Shown here one piece after another: positions 33,809-41,979 of a DNA stretch of 64,000 bases; position 1 is the first letter of the stretch; every line of letters begins with the position of its first letter. This DNA comes from Pseudomonas viridiflava (lineage in GTDB: Bacteria > Pseudomonadota > Gammaproteobacteria > Pseudomonadales > Pseudomonadaceae), in contig NZ_UWFN01000265.1 of assembly GCF_900602065.1 (NCBI RefSeq), forward strand, positions 595,065 to 659,064, written 5' to 3'. The notes under the pieces are model-generated. The model searched no databases. It was not told where the DNA came from and saw nothing but the letters and a program-made list of their open reading frames with translations. A program made the translations under genes and the position numbers.

Positions 33809-34665
33809 TATTTTGCCTCCGAAGCGCTGGCCAACTTGCTCTGGAACTCGCTGAAATCCGCTGTGCCATGAATGTATTCCTTGATCCAGGCGCTAAAAGT
33901 CTCGCGGTCACGAGCAATCGGGTCCCAGGCCTGGTAGAAACGGTTATCCCGCTCGTAATAACCGTGAGCGTAGGACGGATGCGCGCCACCGGGCACATGA
34001 CACACTGCACTCAACGCCCAGGTAGGCAGAACGCAGGCGTTCATCGGCGCATTGAGATCATCGACGATCTCTTCCACTGTGACGATGCAACGCTTGGCCG
34101 CCAGCGCCGCTTCTTTTTGTACACCGAGGATGCCCCACAAAAGCACGTTGCCCTTGCGATCGGCTTTCTGCGCATGAATCACTGTCACATCAGGACGCAC
34201 CGCCGGCACCGCCGCGAGGACCTCCCCGGTAAACGGGCAGGTCACGGTTTTGATCAATGGATTGACCTTTGGCAGGTCAGAACCGGCGTAGGCGCGCAGC
34301 ACGGCAAACGGCAGTCCGGAGGCACCGGCGACGTATGCGTTGGCCAGATCGGCATGGCTGTGTTCTTCGATCTCCATCGAGTGTGGCCACTGCTTTTCAA
34401 CCGCGTCGCGCAGACGGTGCAAGGAGCCCACTCCAGGGTTTCCGCCCCACGAAAAAATCAGACGTTTGGCACAACCCGCACCGATGAGCTGGTCGTAGAT
34501 CAGGTCTGGCGTCATGCGCACCAGGGTCAGATCTTTCTTGCCCTGGCGAATAATTTCGTGGCCTGCAGCCGTGGGGATCAAATGGGTGAAGCCTTCCAGC
34601 GCAACGGTGTCGCCATCGTTGACGAATTGCTTCACGGCGTCGCGTAGAGAAAGAATTTCAGCCAT
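33808..34665 (-). CDS. pcaI: 3-oxoadipate CoA-transferase subunit A PcaI
   Basis: A 285-residue family I CoA-transferase alpha subunit (MAEILSLRDAVKQFVNDGDT; SWGGNPGVGSLHRLRDAVEK). It forms the heteromer with PcaJ. It is the first structural gene of the group, and a PcaR box lies 114 bp upstream of its start codon, so it should be induced by beta-ketoadipate through PcaR. Confidence 0.95.
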   Translation of the reverse strand: MAEILSLRDAVKQFVNDGDTVALEGFTHLIPTAAGHEIIRQGKKDLTLVRMTPDLIYDQLIGAGCAKRLIFSWGGNPGVGSLHRLRDAVEKQWPHSMEIEEHSHADLANAYVAGASGLPFAVLRAYAGSDLPKVNPLIKTVTCPFTGEVLAAVPAVRPDVTVIHAQKADRKGNVLLWGILGVQKEAALAAKRCIVTVEEIVDDLNAPMNACVLPTWALSAVCHVPGGAHPSYAHGYYERDNRFYQAWDPIARDRETFSAWIKEYIHGTADFSEFQSKLASASEAK

Positions 34666-34778
34666 GAGGTGCTCCCGAACTCAAATTACATCCAATGAAC
34701 AGCGCAGATGAACTACGCTGGAATGGACTTGAGGTTATGCCGGGGCCTGAGGCCAAACAATCCGATAATCGATTATTC

Positions 34779-34793
34779 GTTCGTTAATCGCAC
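34779..34793. promoter_or_regulatory. PcaR box upstream of pcaI
   Basis: GTTCGTTAATCGCAC matches 14 of 15 bases of the PcaR site GTTCGATAATCGCAC as I recall it from P. putida. A second, overlapping AT-rich inverted element (CGATAATCGATTATTCG) lies just downstream in the direction of pcaI. Confidence 0.75.
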
Positions 34794-34807
34794 AAATTCA
34801 GCGAACG

Positions 34808-35650
34808 TCAGGTGAACAGCTGAGTGCTCAGATCTCTGCTCGCATCCAGCATGATCGGCAGAAAGCGCTGCTCCAGCTCACTTCTGGCAACACGCCCCGC
34901 GCTGGTACTGACATTCAGTGCGGCAAGTACCTGACCCGACGCGTCGTAGACCGGTACCGCAATGGACCGTAAACCTTGCTCCAGCTCCTGATCGACAATG
35001 CACCAGCCTTGTTGACGAACCTGCTGAAGGCATTCAAGCAACGCATCAGCCGTGCGGATCGTTCGGCTGGTTTTGGGTTGCAGGTCAACATGGTCCAGAT
35101 ACTCGCGGAGCGAGACATCATCCAGTGCCGAGAGCAGGATACGGCCCATTGACGTGCAATAGGCAGGCAGTCGACCGCCCACGGAGAGATCGACCGAAAT
35201 CAGGCGCTGAGTAGTCGCGGAACGGGCGATGTACAGAATGTCCTCCCCCTCCAGGGTCGCCATGTTGCAGGCCTCATGCAACTGGTCACTCATCCGGTCC
35301 AGATAGGGTTGGGAAGAAACGGCCAGTGGAGTCGATGACAGATAAGCGTGCCCCAGTGTCAGGACTTTGGGCAGCAGTGAATAAGTCCGACCGTCTGTCG
35401 TCGCATATCCCAGTTTGATCAATGTCAGCAAACACCGTCGAACAGCCGCGCGAGGAATCTCCGTGCGGTGACTGATTTGCGCAATGGTCAGGTGCCGTTT
35501 GCGCTCCTGAAAGGCATGAATCACTGCCAGCCCTCTGGCCAGCGAGGTCATGAAATCCGGGTCTCCGGTTAACGCCTGAATCCGTTTGGCGGGTGACGCC
35601 ACAATAGGCGGGGCTAACGAAGCAAAAGAATTTCGTAGTTCATCATTCAT
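34808..35650 (-). CDS. pcaR: IclR-family regulator PcaR
   Basis: About 280 residues from the ATG at 35650, which has GAGGT upstream; a longer frame to 35776 would read through the operator. The N-terminal winged helix (TIAQISHRTEIPRAAVRRCL) and C-terminal IclR effector domain (SVDLSVGGRLPAYCTSMGRI) are intact. PcaR activates pcaIJ and other pca genes with beta-ketoadipate as ligand and represses its own promoter. An exact PcaR box lies 80 bp upstream of the start codon. Confidence 0.93.
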   Translation of the reverse strand: MNDELRNSFASLAPPIVASPAKRIQALTGDPDFMTSLARGLAVIHAFQERKRHLTIAQISHRTEIPRAAVRRCLLTLIKLGYATTDGRTYSLLPKVLTLGHAYLSSTPLAVSSQPYLDRMSDQLHEACNMATLEGEDILYIARSATTQRLISVDLSVGGRLPAYCTSMGRILLSALDDVSLREYLDHVDLQPKTSRTIRTADALLECLQQVRQQGWCIVDQELEQGLRSIAVPVYDASGQVLAALNVSTSAGRVARSELEQRFLPIMLDASRDLSTQLFT

Positions 35651-35730
35651 TGCCACTACCTCGGGAAAACCTCTCAGGCCATACGATTCGCAGCTTCCAC
35701 GCTTTTCAGAGGAAATGCTCAAGCCGCTTC

Positions 35731-35745
35731 GTGCGATTATCGAAC
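35731..35745. promoter_or_regulatory. PcaR box upstream of pcaR (autoregulation)
   Basis: GTGCGATTATCGAAC is the exact reverse complement of the recalled PcaR site GTTCGATAATCGCAC. A partial copy (CCGATAATCGCAA) follows at 35751-35763, so the promoter may hold a double site. Confidence 0.8.
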
Positions 35746-35764
35746 GACTGGCCGATAATCGCAA

Positions 35765-35885
35765 TTGACCCATCACAAAGATACTTATACCTTTGCATAG
35801 CCTTAAGTGGCTTCTTGGAAATACTGGTCAGGTACCCACGAGAAGTCCAAGGCACGGCCTTGCCCATGAAGCGAGGCCGTTTTTA
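35765..35885 (+). ncRNA. Candidate small RNA divergent from pcaR
   Basis: Possible promoter elements (TTGACC at 35765 and TATACC at 35786) precede a stretch without a supported gene that ends in a hairpin (ACGGCCT / AGGCCGT, 35854-35880) with a T run at 35880-35884. The hairpin is terminator-like, but the promoter spacing of 15 bp is short. A small RNA of about 90 nt is one reading; a stray terminator is another. Confidence 0.3.
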
Positions 35886-36522
35886 TTCCTGCATCGCTTC
35901 GACGCACATGATATCGAAACGCCACAAATTGCAGTTTGCATTCTCCTTATGCGTCCCTTCGTCACAAATATCGCTTGCCCTGCACAGTCCACGCACTTCG
36001 CCCCGAACTATGTCGCCAGAAATCTGTCTGCGACTGTCAATATTTCGTACATTGAAGTTACGTCGTATGTCACTCACTGAAACTTCAGAACAGTCGTACA
36101 AGAAAAACTCCAATCTTGAAGTCTTTTGATAAACAGCCTCACATATAGTTGACTGATTCGAAGTTCTTGGAGATAGTGTCTGTCACTTGGTCGGCAATAA
36201 CGATTCGCAATGGTTGCAGTACCGGGCGCCATGCTCAGGGCATACCACAGGATCGACGCACTGTAGCAGTGCTGCCGCATCGTTATCCTCGCGAATAGAT
36301 CTCGACCAAAGTAGCCATCGCACTTGCAACTCAAACGACTGTCGCTACGACAATTACGTGTTCTGGTGTCCGTAGCCGCGAGCCGCAAGATGTTCTGAAC
36401 ACGGCCCCTCCAGCCTGCTGTTTGGCATATGCCTACCCGCAGCCCTGGATGAGTTTATGTGTGGACGTTTAAGCAGCTTTGCGATATCGCCAGATAAATT
36501 TTTGACTTGATCAGGTAACAAC
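35886..36522. other. Intergenic region with no supported gene
   Basis: About 640 bp of lower GC than the flanks. Short frames on both strands (for example 36074-36388 minus) lack ribosome sites, typical composition or recognisable families. One short hairpin (GCACTGTAGCAGTGC near 36261) is visible. It could be degraded sequence from a lost gene. Confidence 0.45.
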
Positions 36523-36720
36523 GTGACCAAAGATGAACTGCGCGCGGAACTTGAGCGCCAGGAACAACGCTACAAGGATGTTTACGGTGGTGAGATCACT
36601 ACCTACGCCGCTCAACCAGAGCCGGAACGCAAACCTTGGCGCAAGAAAGCCAGCATTCTGGACCAGGCTTTCAAGCAAGAACTGCAGAAAATGGAAAAAG
36701 ACCTGAACGAAGAGCGTTAA
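36523..36720 (+). CDS. Small charged hypothetical protein
   Basis: A 65-residue, highly charged protein starting with GTG after an AGGTAAC ribosome site. It is mostly helical in outlook, with Glu and Lys-rich ends (KDELRAELERQEQRY; KQELQKMEKDLNEER) and a Pro-rich middle (QPEPERKPW). No family assigned. The charged ends could form a coiled coil. It lies 240 bp upstream of pitA on the same strand, with a weak hairpin (CCGGGCAG / GCCCGG) between. Confidence 0.65.
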   Translation: MTKDELRAELERQEQRYKDVYGGEITTYAAQPEPERKPWRKKASILDQAFKQELQKMEKDLNEER

Positions 36721-36905
36721 CTTCACCGCCCTTGCGATCCGGGCAGCCCTCATTGCCCGGTCGAAAAAGATTCAGGACAGGCAACAGCTTTGCCTGACAG
36801 CCATGAACAGGCCGCGACTATCCCCTTGAGTTATCAACGGGGAGGCTTTGTCGAGCATAAAATTTCGACAATCGGGCGATACCAGTCGGCAGCCGATACA
36901 TCGAT

Positions 36906-36923
36906 CTGTATTTTTTCTGTCAT
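36906..36923 (+). promoter_or_regulatory. Possible Pho box upstream of pitA
   Basis: CTGTATT-TTTT-CTGTCAT fits the Pho box plan of two 7-bp direct repeats around a 4-bp AT spacer: the second repeat matches CTGTCAT exactly and the first at five of seven bases. It ends 36 bp before the pitA ATG, so binding by PhoB could affect transcription directly. Confidence 0.4.
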
Positions 36924-36959
36924 AATCCCGCCCCCTTCAGACCGGGTCAGAAAACCTTC

Positions 36960-38432
36960 ATGATCGATTTATTCAGCGGACTAGATGCTTGGGTGCTTGT
37001 GAGCCTGTTGCTCGCCCTGGCGTTCGTCCTCACCTTCGAGTTCATCAACGGCTTTCATGACACCGCAAACGCGGTGGCGACAGTCATTTATACCAAAGCC
37101 ATGCCGCCTCATCTGGCCGTGTTCTTTTCCGGGATCTTCAATTTCCTGGGTGTGCTGCTGGGCGGTGTCGGCGTGGCCTATGCCATCGTTCACTTGTTGC
37201 CGGTTGAGTTGCTGATCAACGTCAACACCGGTCACGGCCTGGCCATGGTCTTCTCGTTGCTCGCTGCGGCGATCACCTGGAACCTGGGCACCTGGTATTT
37301 CGGTATTCCGGCATCAAGTTCCCACACGCTGATCGGCTCGATCCTCGGTGTTGGCCTTGCCAACGCGTTGATCAACGATATTCCGTTGGCCGATGGTGTG
37401 AACTGGCAGAAAGCGATCGACATCGGCGCTTCGCTGGTTTTCTCGCCACTCGCGGGTTTCCTGGTGGCTGCGCTGGTCCTGATAGGGCTGAAATGGTGGC
37501 GGCCGCTGTCGAAAATGCACAAGACGCCTGAACAGCGTCGCAAACTCGACGACAAGAAGCATCCGCCATTCTGGAACCGTCTGGTTCTGGTGATTTCGGC
37601 CATGGCGGTGAGCTTCGTACACGGCTCCAACGACGGCCAGAAAGGCATCGGCCTGATCATGCTGGTCCTCATCGGTATTGTGCCAAGCCAGTTCGTACTG
37701 GATTTGAACAGCACCACCTATCAAATCGAACGGACCAAGGATGCGACCCTGCATCTGAGCCAGTTCTATCAGCGCAACAACGCCACACTGGGCGAATTCC
37801 TGGCGCTGGGCAAAGCAGAAAAAGGCGACCTGCCGGAAAGCTCCAGCTGCAACCCGGAACAAACCGAACCCACCATCGCCGCATTGCTCGACAACCTCAC
37901 CGGCGTTGCCGACTACCACTCCTTGACGCCCGAGCGCCGTATTGAAGTCCGCCGTTACTTGCTGTGCCTGGATGACACTGCGCGCAAAGTGGCCAAACTG
38001 CCAAACCTGGCGCCTCGTGAAAAATCGGATCTGGAAAAGCTCCGCAAAGACCTGACCGCAACCACTGAATACGCGCCATTCTGGGTGATTCTGGCCGTAG
38101 CTCTGGCCTTGGGCATCGGCACAATGGTCGGCTGGAAACGCGTGGTTCTGACCATCGGCGAGAAGATTGGCAAGCAAGGCATGACATACGCACAAGGCAT
38201 GTCGGCCCAGATCACGACGGCTTGCGCCATTGCTGCGGCTAACATCTTCAGCCTTCCGGTTTCGACGACCCACATTTTGTCATCGGGCGTTGCGGGCACC
38301 ATGGTTGCCAACAAAAGCGGTCTGCAGAGCGGTACCGTACGCACCATCCTGCTGGCCTGGGTCTTGACCCTGCCAGCCACCGTCGCCTTGTCGGCCGGTT
38401 TGTTCTGGCTCGCCTCCAAAGCGCTGGCTTGA
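36960..38432 (+). CDS. pitA: Low-affinity inorganic phosphate transporter PitA
   Basis: A 490-residue Pit-family protein. Both halves carry the duplicated signature: GFHDTANAVATVIYTKAM with the ASSSHTLIGSILG motif in the first half, and VHGSNDGQKGIGLIMLVL with VSTTHILSSGVAGTM in the second. A large cytoplasmic loop lies between (residues about 260-370). It imports phosphate as a metal-phosphate complex with protons. A possible Pho box precedes it, and REP elements follow. Confidence 0.94.
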   Translation: MIDLFSGLDAWVLVSLLLALAFVLTFEFINGFHDTANAVATVIYTKAMPPHLAVFFSGIFNFLGVLLGGVGVAYAIVHLLPVELLINVNTGHGLAMVFSLLAAAITWNLGTWYFGIPASSSHTLIGSILGVGLANALINDIPLADGVNWQKAIDIGASLVFSPLAGFLVAALVLIGLKWWRPLSKMHKTPEQRRKLDDKKHPPFWNRLVLVISAMAVSFVHGSNDGQKGIGLIMLVLIGIVPSQFVLDLNSTTYQIERTKDATLHLSQFYQRNNATLGEFLALGKAEKGDLPESSSCNPEQTEPTIAALLDNLTGVADYHSLTPERRIEVRRYLLCLDDTARKVAKLPNLAPREKSDLEKLRKDLTATTEYAPFWVILAVALALGIGTMVGWKRVVLTIGEKIGKQGMTYAQGMSAQITTACAIAAANIFSLPVSTTHILSSGVAGTMVANKSGLQSGTVRTILLAWVLTLPATVALSAGLFWLASKALA

Positions 38433-38472
38433 TAAAAGCGCCATCGCGGGTATCACCCGCGCTGGCGCGCTG

Positions 38473-38517
38473 CTGTAGGAGTCGCCCGTTGCCCCTGACA
38501 CCGCGCGCTCGCGAAGC
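38473..38517. repeat. Partial REP fragment
   Basis: CTGTAGGAGTCGCCCGTTGC resembles one arm of a TGTAGGAG element without a full mirror arm. It lies between the pitA stop codon and the complete element at 38529. Confidence 0.4.
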
Positions 38518-38528
38518 AAATACCGGAA

Positions 38529-38617
38529 TGTAGGAGCGAGCTTGCTCGCGATTCGGTCTGTCAGTCGATGGATGTATCGCCTGTGCTAACGTTATCGCGA
38601 GCAAGCTCGCTCCTACA
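38529..38617. repeat. REP-like inverted repeat, TGTAGGAGCGAGCTTGCTCG family
   Basis: Arms of 23 bp (TGTAGGAGCGAGCTTGCTCG and its mirror) are exact inversions around a 43-bp centre. The inner GAGCTTGCTCGCGA sequence sets it apart from the CTGCCGAAGG family although the ends are shared. Confidence 0.88.
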
Positions 38618-38681
38618 GTCCAATGTTTGCTGCGAAAACTGTGAACCAAGAGACATAGAGCAGTTTACAAACATCCCTGAA

Positions 38682-40172
38682 CTACCGCCGCTTCTTACCC
38701 CCGCCCAGTAACGACCCCATCAACCCCCGCACCAACTGCCGCCCCAACTGGTTGGCAGCCTGTCGCACTGCGCTTTTCATCGCCTGCCCTGCCACGCCCC
38801 CAAGAAACGCCCCAGCCATATCAGTGAAGCTCTCCTGCTCCTTGGCACTTTTTGCGGGCACGTCTTCCGTTTCAGGGGCGGTGACTTTACGGGCGACAAG
38901 CATTTCATAGGCAGACTCACGGTCAACCGGCTTGTCGTAGCGTCCAGCCAGAGGCGATTGGGCGATCAGGCTGGCTCGTTCGGCGGCGCTCAGCGGCCCA
39001 ATTCGCGACTGGGGCGGCGCGATCAACACTTGCTGGACCATCGCGGGCGTACCTTTTTCCTGCAAGGTACCCACCAATGCTTCGCCAATACCGAGCTGTG
39101 TGAGCACCGCCAGCGTGTCGATATCCGGATTGGGTCGGAACCCGTCTGCCACAGCGCGCAAAGACTTCTGCTCCCTGGCGGTGAATGCTCGCAAACCGTG
39201 CTGGATACGCAATCCCAACTGCGCAAGCACCTGATCGGGCAAGTCACCCGGTGACTGGGTGACAAAATACACGCCGACGCCTTTGGAACGGATCAACCGC
39301 ACTACTTGCTCAAGCCTGTCCTGCAAGGCCTTGGCTGTGTCAGCAAACAGCAAATGCGCCTCATCGAAAAATAGCGCCAATATCGGCTTGTCCGCATCAC
39401 CGCGCTCAGGTAGTTGCTCGAACAACTCGGCTAACAGCCACAAAAGGAAAGTCGCGTAGACCTTTGGCGCCTCATGCACCAGACGACTGGCATCCAGCAA
39501 ATGGATACGCCCTCGCCCGTCGCTTGCCGGATGCAGGATGTCTTCCAGTTGCAAAGCGGGTTCGCCAAACAACGCCTCGGCGCCCTGCTGTTCAAGCACC
39601 GCCAGACGGCGCTGTAACGCCTGACTTGAACCCGTGGTAATCAGAGAAGAGTCTTCTCCCAGCAACTGCGGGTTATCGCGCAGGTGATTGAGCAATGCCT
39701 TGAGGTCTTTGATATCGAGCAGCAACAAGCCTTCACGATCCGCCACCTTGAAAGCCGCATACAGTGCCGCCTGCTGACTGTCCGTCAACTCAAGCAGGCT
39801 ACCCAGTAACAGCGGCCCCATTTCGCTCAATGTGGTGCGAAGCGGATGACCGGATTGCCCGTGGATGTCCCACAACGTGACCGGATAGCCCTTTGGGGTG
39901 TGATTGAGCCAGGGCATGCCAGCGATGCGCTCGGCAATCTTGCCTTGCGGAGCACCGGGTGCGCCCAGCCCGCACAAGTCTCCCTTGATATCAGCAGCGA
40001 ATACTGCGACACCCGCATCGCTGAAGGCCTCGGCCAGGCGCTGCAATGTCACCGTTTTGCCGGTTCCGGTCGCTCCGGCCACCAGACCGTGCCGATTTCC
40101 CAGGCGCAACGCCTGACTCACCGGCAGTCCGTCCGGACCGGCACCTATCACAATGTTCTGAGCGTCTGGCAT
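38682..40172 (-). CDS. yjgR: HerA/FtsK-like ATPase with DUF853 domain (YjgR)
   Basis: A 496-residue protein of the DUF853/HerA-type NTPase family, known in E. coli as YjgR. Walker A is GATGTGKTVT (residues 33-42) and Walker B is LALFFDEAHLLF. The C-terminus has a glycine-rich, basic tail (LVRGLMGSLLGGGKKRR). The biochemical role is not established; related HerA ATPases work on DNA ends. It appears to be transcribed alone. Confidence 0.88.
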   Translation of the reverse strand: MPDAQNIVIGAGPDGLPVSQALRLGNRHGLVAGATGTGKTVTLQRLAEAFSDAGVAVFAADIKGDLCGLGAPGAPQGKIAERIAGMPWLNHTPKGYPVTLWDIHGQSGHPLRTTLSEMGPLLLGSLLELTDSQQAALYAAFKVADREGLLLLDIKDLKALLNHLRDNPQLLGEDSSLITTGSSQALQRRLAVLEQQGAEALFGEPALQLEDILHPASDGRGRIHLLDASRLVHEAPKVYATFLLWLLAELFEQLPERGDADKPILALFFDEAHLLFADTAKALQDRLEQVVRLIRSKGVGVYFVTQSPGDLPDQVLAQLGLRIQHGLRAFTAREQKSLRAVADGFRPNPDIDTLAVLTQLGIGEALVGTLQEKGTPAMVQQVLIAPPQSRIGPLSAAERASLIAQSPLAGRYDKPVDRESAYEMLVARKVTAPETEDVPAKSAKEQESFTDMAGAFLGGVAGQAMKSAVRQAANQLGRQLVRGLMGSLLGGGKKRR

Positions 40173-40602
40173 TTCATCACCCTGTCTTGATCGTTATCTC
40201 AGTGTGGTCCACTAGCCGGAAAACAGCGCAAAACTTAATGCTATAGCGGGGAAGGAAGGATGCAACCCCTGGTAGGAGCCAACATGTTCGCGAGGCGGTT
40301 TGGCTGGCGATGCTGATCTATCGCTTGTGCCAATGCTTCGCGAACACGTTCGCTCCTACCGGACAGGCGCAGTTCGCAGGAACGGCTTTAGCCGCGAGCG
40401 CGTCAGCAACACACTGTCGACCCCACCTGACGAACATCTGTCGTAATCGGTGGTCAACGTTAAACTTTTCCGTGATCATCCAGAGCAGTTCGGCCTGTAA
40501 TATCAGGCATGCCGCTACTCACTTGCTCGAACAAGGCACACAACACCCCATGACCGCATTTATCTCGCTGGCTCAACCGTTGCAACCTTCAGAGCATCAA
40601 GA
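40173..40602. other. Intergenic region between yjgR and the TIGR00374 gene, with a REP-like element
   Basis: About 430 bp carrying both promoters and the inverted repeat at 40271-40360. A 98-residue frame at 40310-40606 overlaps the REP arm and the next start and has no ribosome site or family. Otherwise nothing is recognisable. Confidence 0.5.
40271..40360. repeat. REP-like inverted repeat, GGTAGGAGCCAACATGTTCGCG family
   Basis: Arms GGTAGGAGC / GCTCCTACC continue inward with imperfect pairing through ACATGTTCGCGA and TTCGCGAACACGTT. A third inner sequence type shares the same end motif. Confidence 0.75.
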
Positions 40603-41598
40603 ATGAAGCGAATTGCATGGTTGGCTATTGGCTTGCTGGCAGCAGTGCTGATCCCGTTGCTGATGGGCGGCGGAGATATCTTTCAGCGCTTACGCAACTT
40701 CCCCTTCGCCCTGCTCATGGCCATGTTCGGCATGATCATCCTCTGCTGGGGCCTGAATACCCTACGCATGCGGATCCTGTTGGGTGAAAGCGCACGCCAA
40801 CTGACAATCAATAAAAGCCTGGGCCTGATTATGGCCAGCGAGTTTGCCTATTGCGCAACGCCCGGTGGCAGCGGTGGGCCGCTGACGTTGATGGCAGTGC
40901 TCGCCCGAAATGGCGTCAGACCCGCAAAAGCCAGCGCAGTATTCGCCACGGACCAACTCAGCGATCTGGTGTTTTTCCTCGTTGCGCTCGTGGGGATCAT
41001 GTTTTATGCGCTCTTCCACACCCTCAGCGAGCGCATGGAATGGCTGTTGGGCTTCAGCGCGGTTCTAGTTGTGGGCAGCCTGTGTCTGTTCCTCGGGTTC
41101 GCCCGATTCCATCGCCAGGTCATCAAGTTCAACGGTCGCGTGCTTAAACGACTGAACACCAAAGGCACTACCCGGCATCGCTGGGCGCGCAAACTTCTGC
41201 ATTTTCGTGATGCGCTGGCTGAAACCTGGAAAATGCCTCGCCAGAAGTTGATCGCTGTATTTCTACTGACCTGCCTGCACTGGGGGCTGCGTTACAGCAT
41301 TTTGTATCTGGCGCTACAAGGCCTGGGCGTCAACGTGCAGTGGGCCTGGACGTTTCTGATTCAGATGCTGTCGTTGACCGCCGGGCAATTCAGCCTGCTG
41401 CCCGGAGGCGCGGGTACCGCGGAGTTGACGTCTGCGGCACTTCTGGCACCGATGGTAGGCAAATCCACAGCCGCAGCCGCCATCCTGATCTGGCGCACCG
41501 TGACCTACTACTTCTACCTCGTGGTGGGAGGGCCGATCTTCTTGCTGATGGTCGGACGACCATTGCTGAACAAGTTGATCCGTTTCAATCAAATCTGA
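40603..41598 (+). CDS. TIGR00374-type membrane protein (lysylphosphatidylglycerol synthase TM / flippase-like)
   Basis: A 331-residue protein with about eight membrane segments, matching the LPG_synthase_TM / TIGR00374 group. A conserved SEFAYCATPGGSGGPLTLM motif and a C-terminal SLLPGGAGTAELTS motif are visible. Only the membrane part is present, with no catalytic aminoacyl-transfer domain. Such proteins are proposed to flip or move lipids. It lies upstream of a small convergent gene. The substrate is not assigned. Confidence 0.85.
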   Translation: MKRIAWLAIGLLAAVLIPLLMGGGDIFQRLRNFPFALLMAMFGMIILCWGLNTLRMRILLGESARQLTINKSLGLIMASEFAYCATPGGSGGPLTLMAVLARNGVRPAKASAVFATDQLSDLVFFLVALVGIMFYALFHTLSERMEWLLGFSAVLVVGSLCLFLGFARFHRQVIKFNGRVLKRLNTKGTTRHRWARKLLHFRDALAETWKMPRQKLIAVFLLTCLHWGLRYSILYLALQGLGVNVQWAWTFLIQMLSLTAGQFSLLPGGAGTAELTSAALLAPMVGKSTAAAAILIWRTVTYYFYLVVGGPIFLLMVGRPLLNKLIRFNQI

Positions 41599-41599
41599 A

Positions 41600-41785
41600 T
41601 CAGGCGTCGGGCCTGTCGCTGTGTTGCTGCTCCTTTTCCAGCTGCGTTACACGCCAAAGTTCGGCAGCTCCGTCGAAATCGGCACCGTCTTCAGGCGTAA
41701 GCGCATCAGGATCATAGCGGCTAAGACAGCCCTCCCCCAAGGTTGGGGGCGCTGTAGACGTAGCTTTGTCGAGCGGGTCAGTCAT
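41600..41785 (-). CDS. Small acidic hypothetical protein
   Basis: A 61-residue protein (MTDPLDKATSTAPPTLGEG) with an acidic middle (DALTPEDGADFDGAAELW) and an AAGG site 9 bp upstream. The end sits 1 bp from the convergent membrane-protein gene. No family assigned; the composition and ribosome site favour a real gene. Confidence 0.55.
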   Translation of the reverse strand: MTDPLDKATSTAPPTLGEGCLSRYDPDALTPEDGADFDGAAELWRVTQLEKEQQHSDRPDA

Positions 41786-41839
41786 GTCGGTCGCCTTGCA
41801 AGCTTGCTAACAAAACCTGAGTCGGAGTGCGATTTAACT

Positions 41840-41926
41840 GTGGGAGCGAATTCATTCGCGAAGGGGCCGGACCTGAAAATACATCAGCGCATGCCCCATC
41901 ATTTTCGCGAACAAATTGGCTCCCAC
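41840..41926. repeat. REP-like inverted repeat, TGTGGGAGCGAATTCATTCGCG family
   Basis: The arms GTGGGAGCgAATTcATTCGCGAA and TTCGCGAACAAATTGGCTCCCAC pair with several mismatches. It lies upstream of the small gene and downstream of purU. A relative with the same inner sequence is at 63807. Confidence 0.75.
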
Positions 41927-41979
41927 CTTGCTAATACCACCCAAGAAACGACGTCGTATCCCAAGTAGACAAAATCAGC

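Noticed and set aside
36074..36388. A 104-codon minus-strand frame in the pcaR-pitA gap
   Set aside because: The composition is Cys/Arg-rich, no ribosome site precedes it, and overlapping frames on the other strand are equally open.
40310..40606. A 98-codon plus-strand frame before the TIGR00374 gene
   Set aside because: It starts within a REP arm, has no ribosome site and gives no family; its end overlaps the real gene start.
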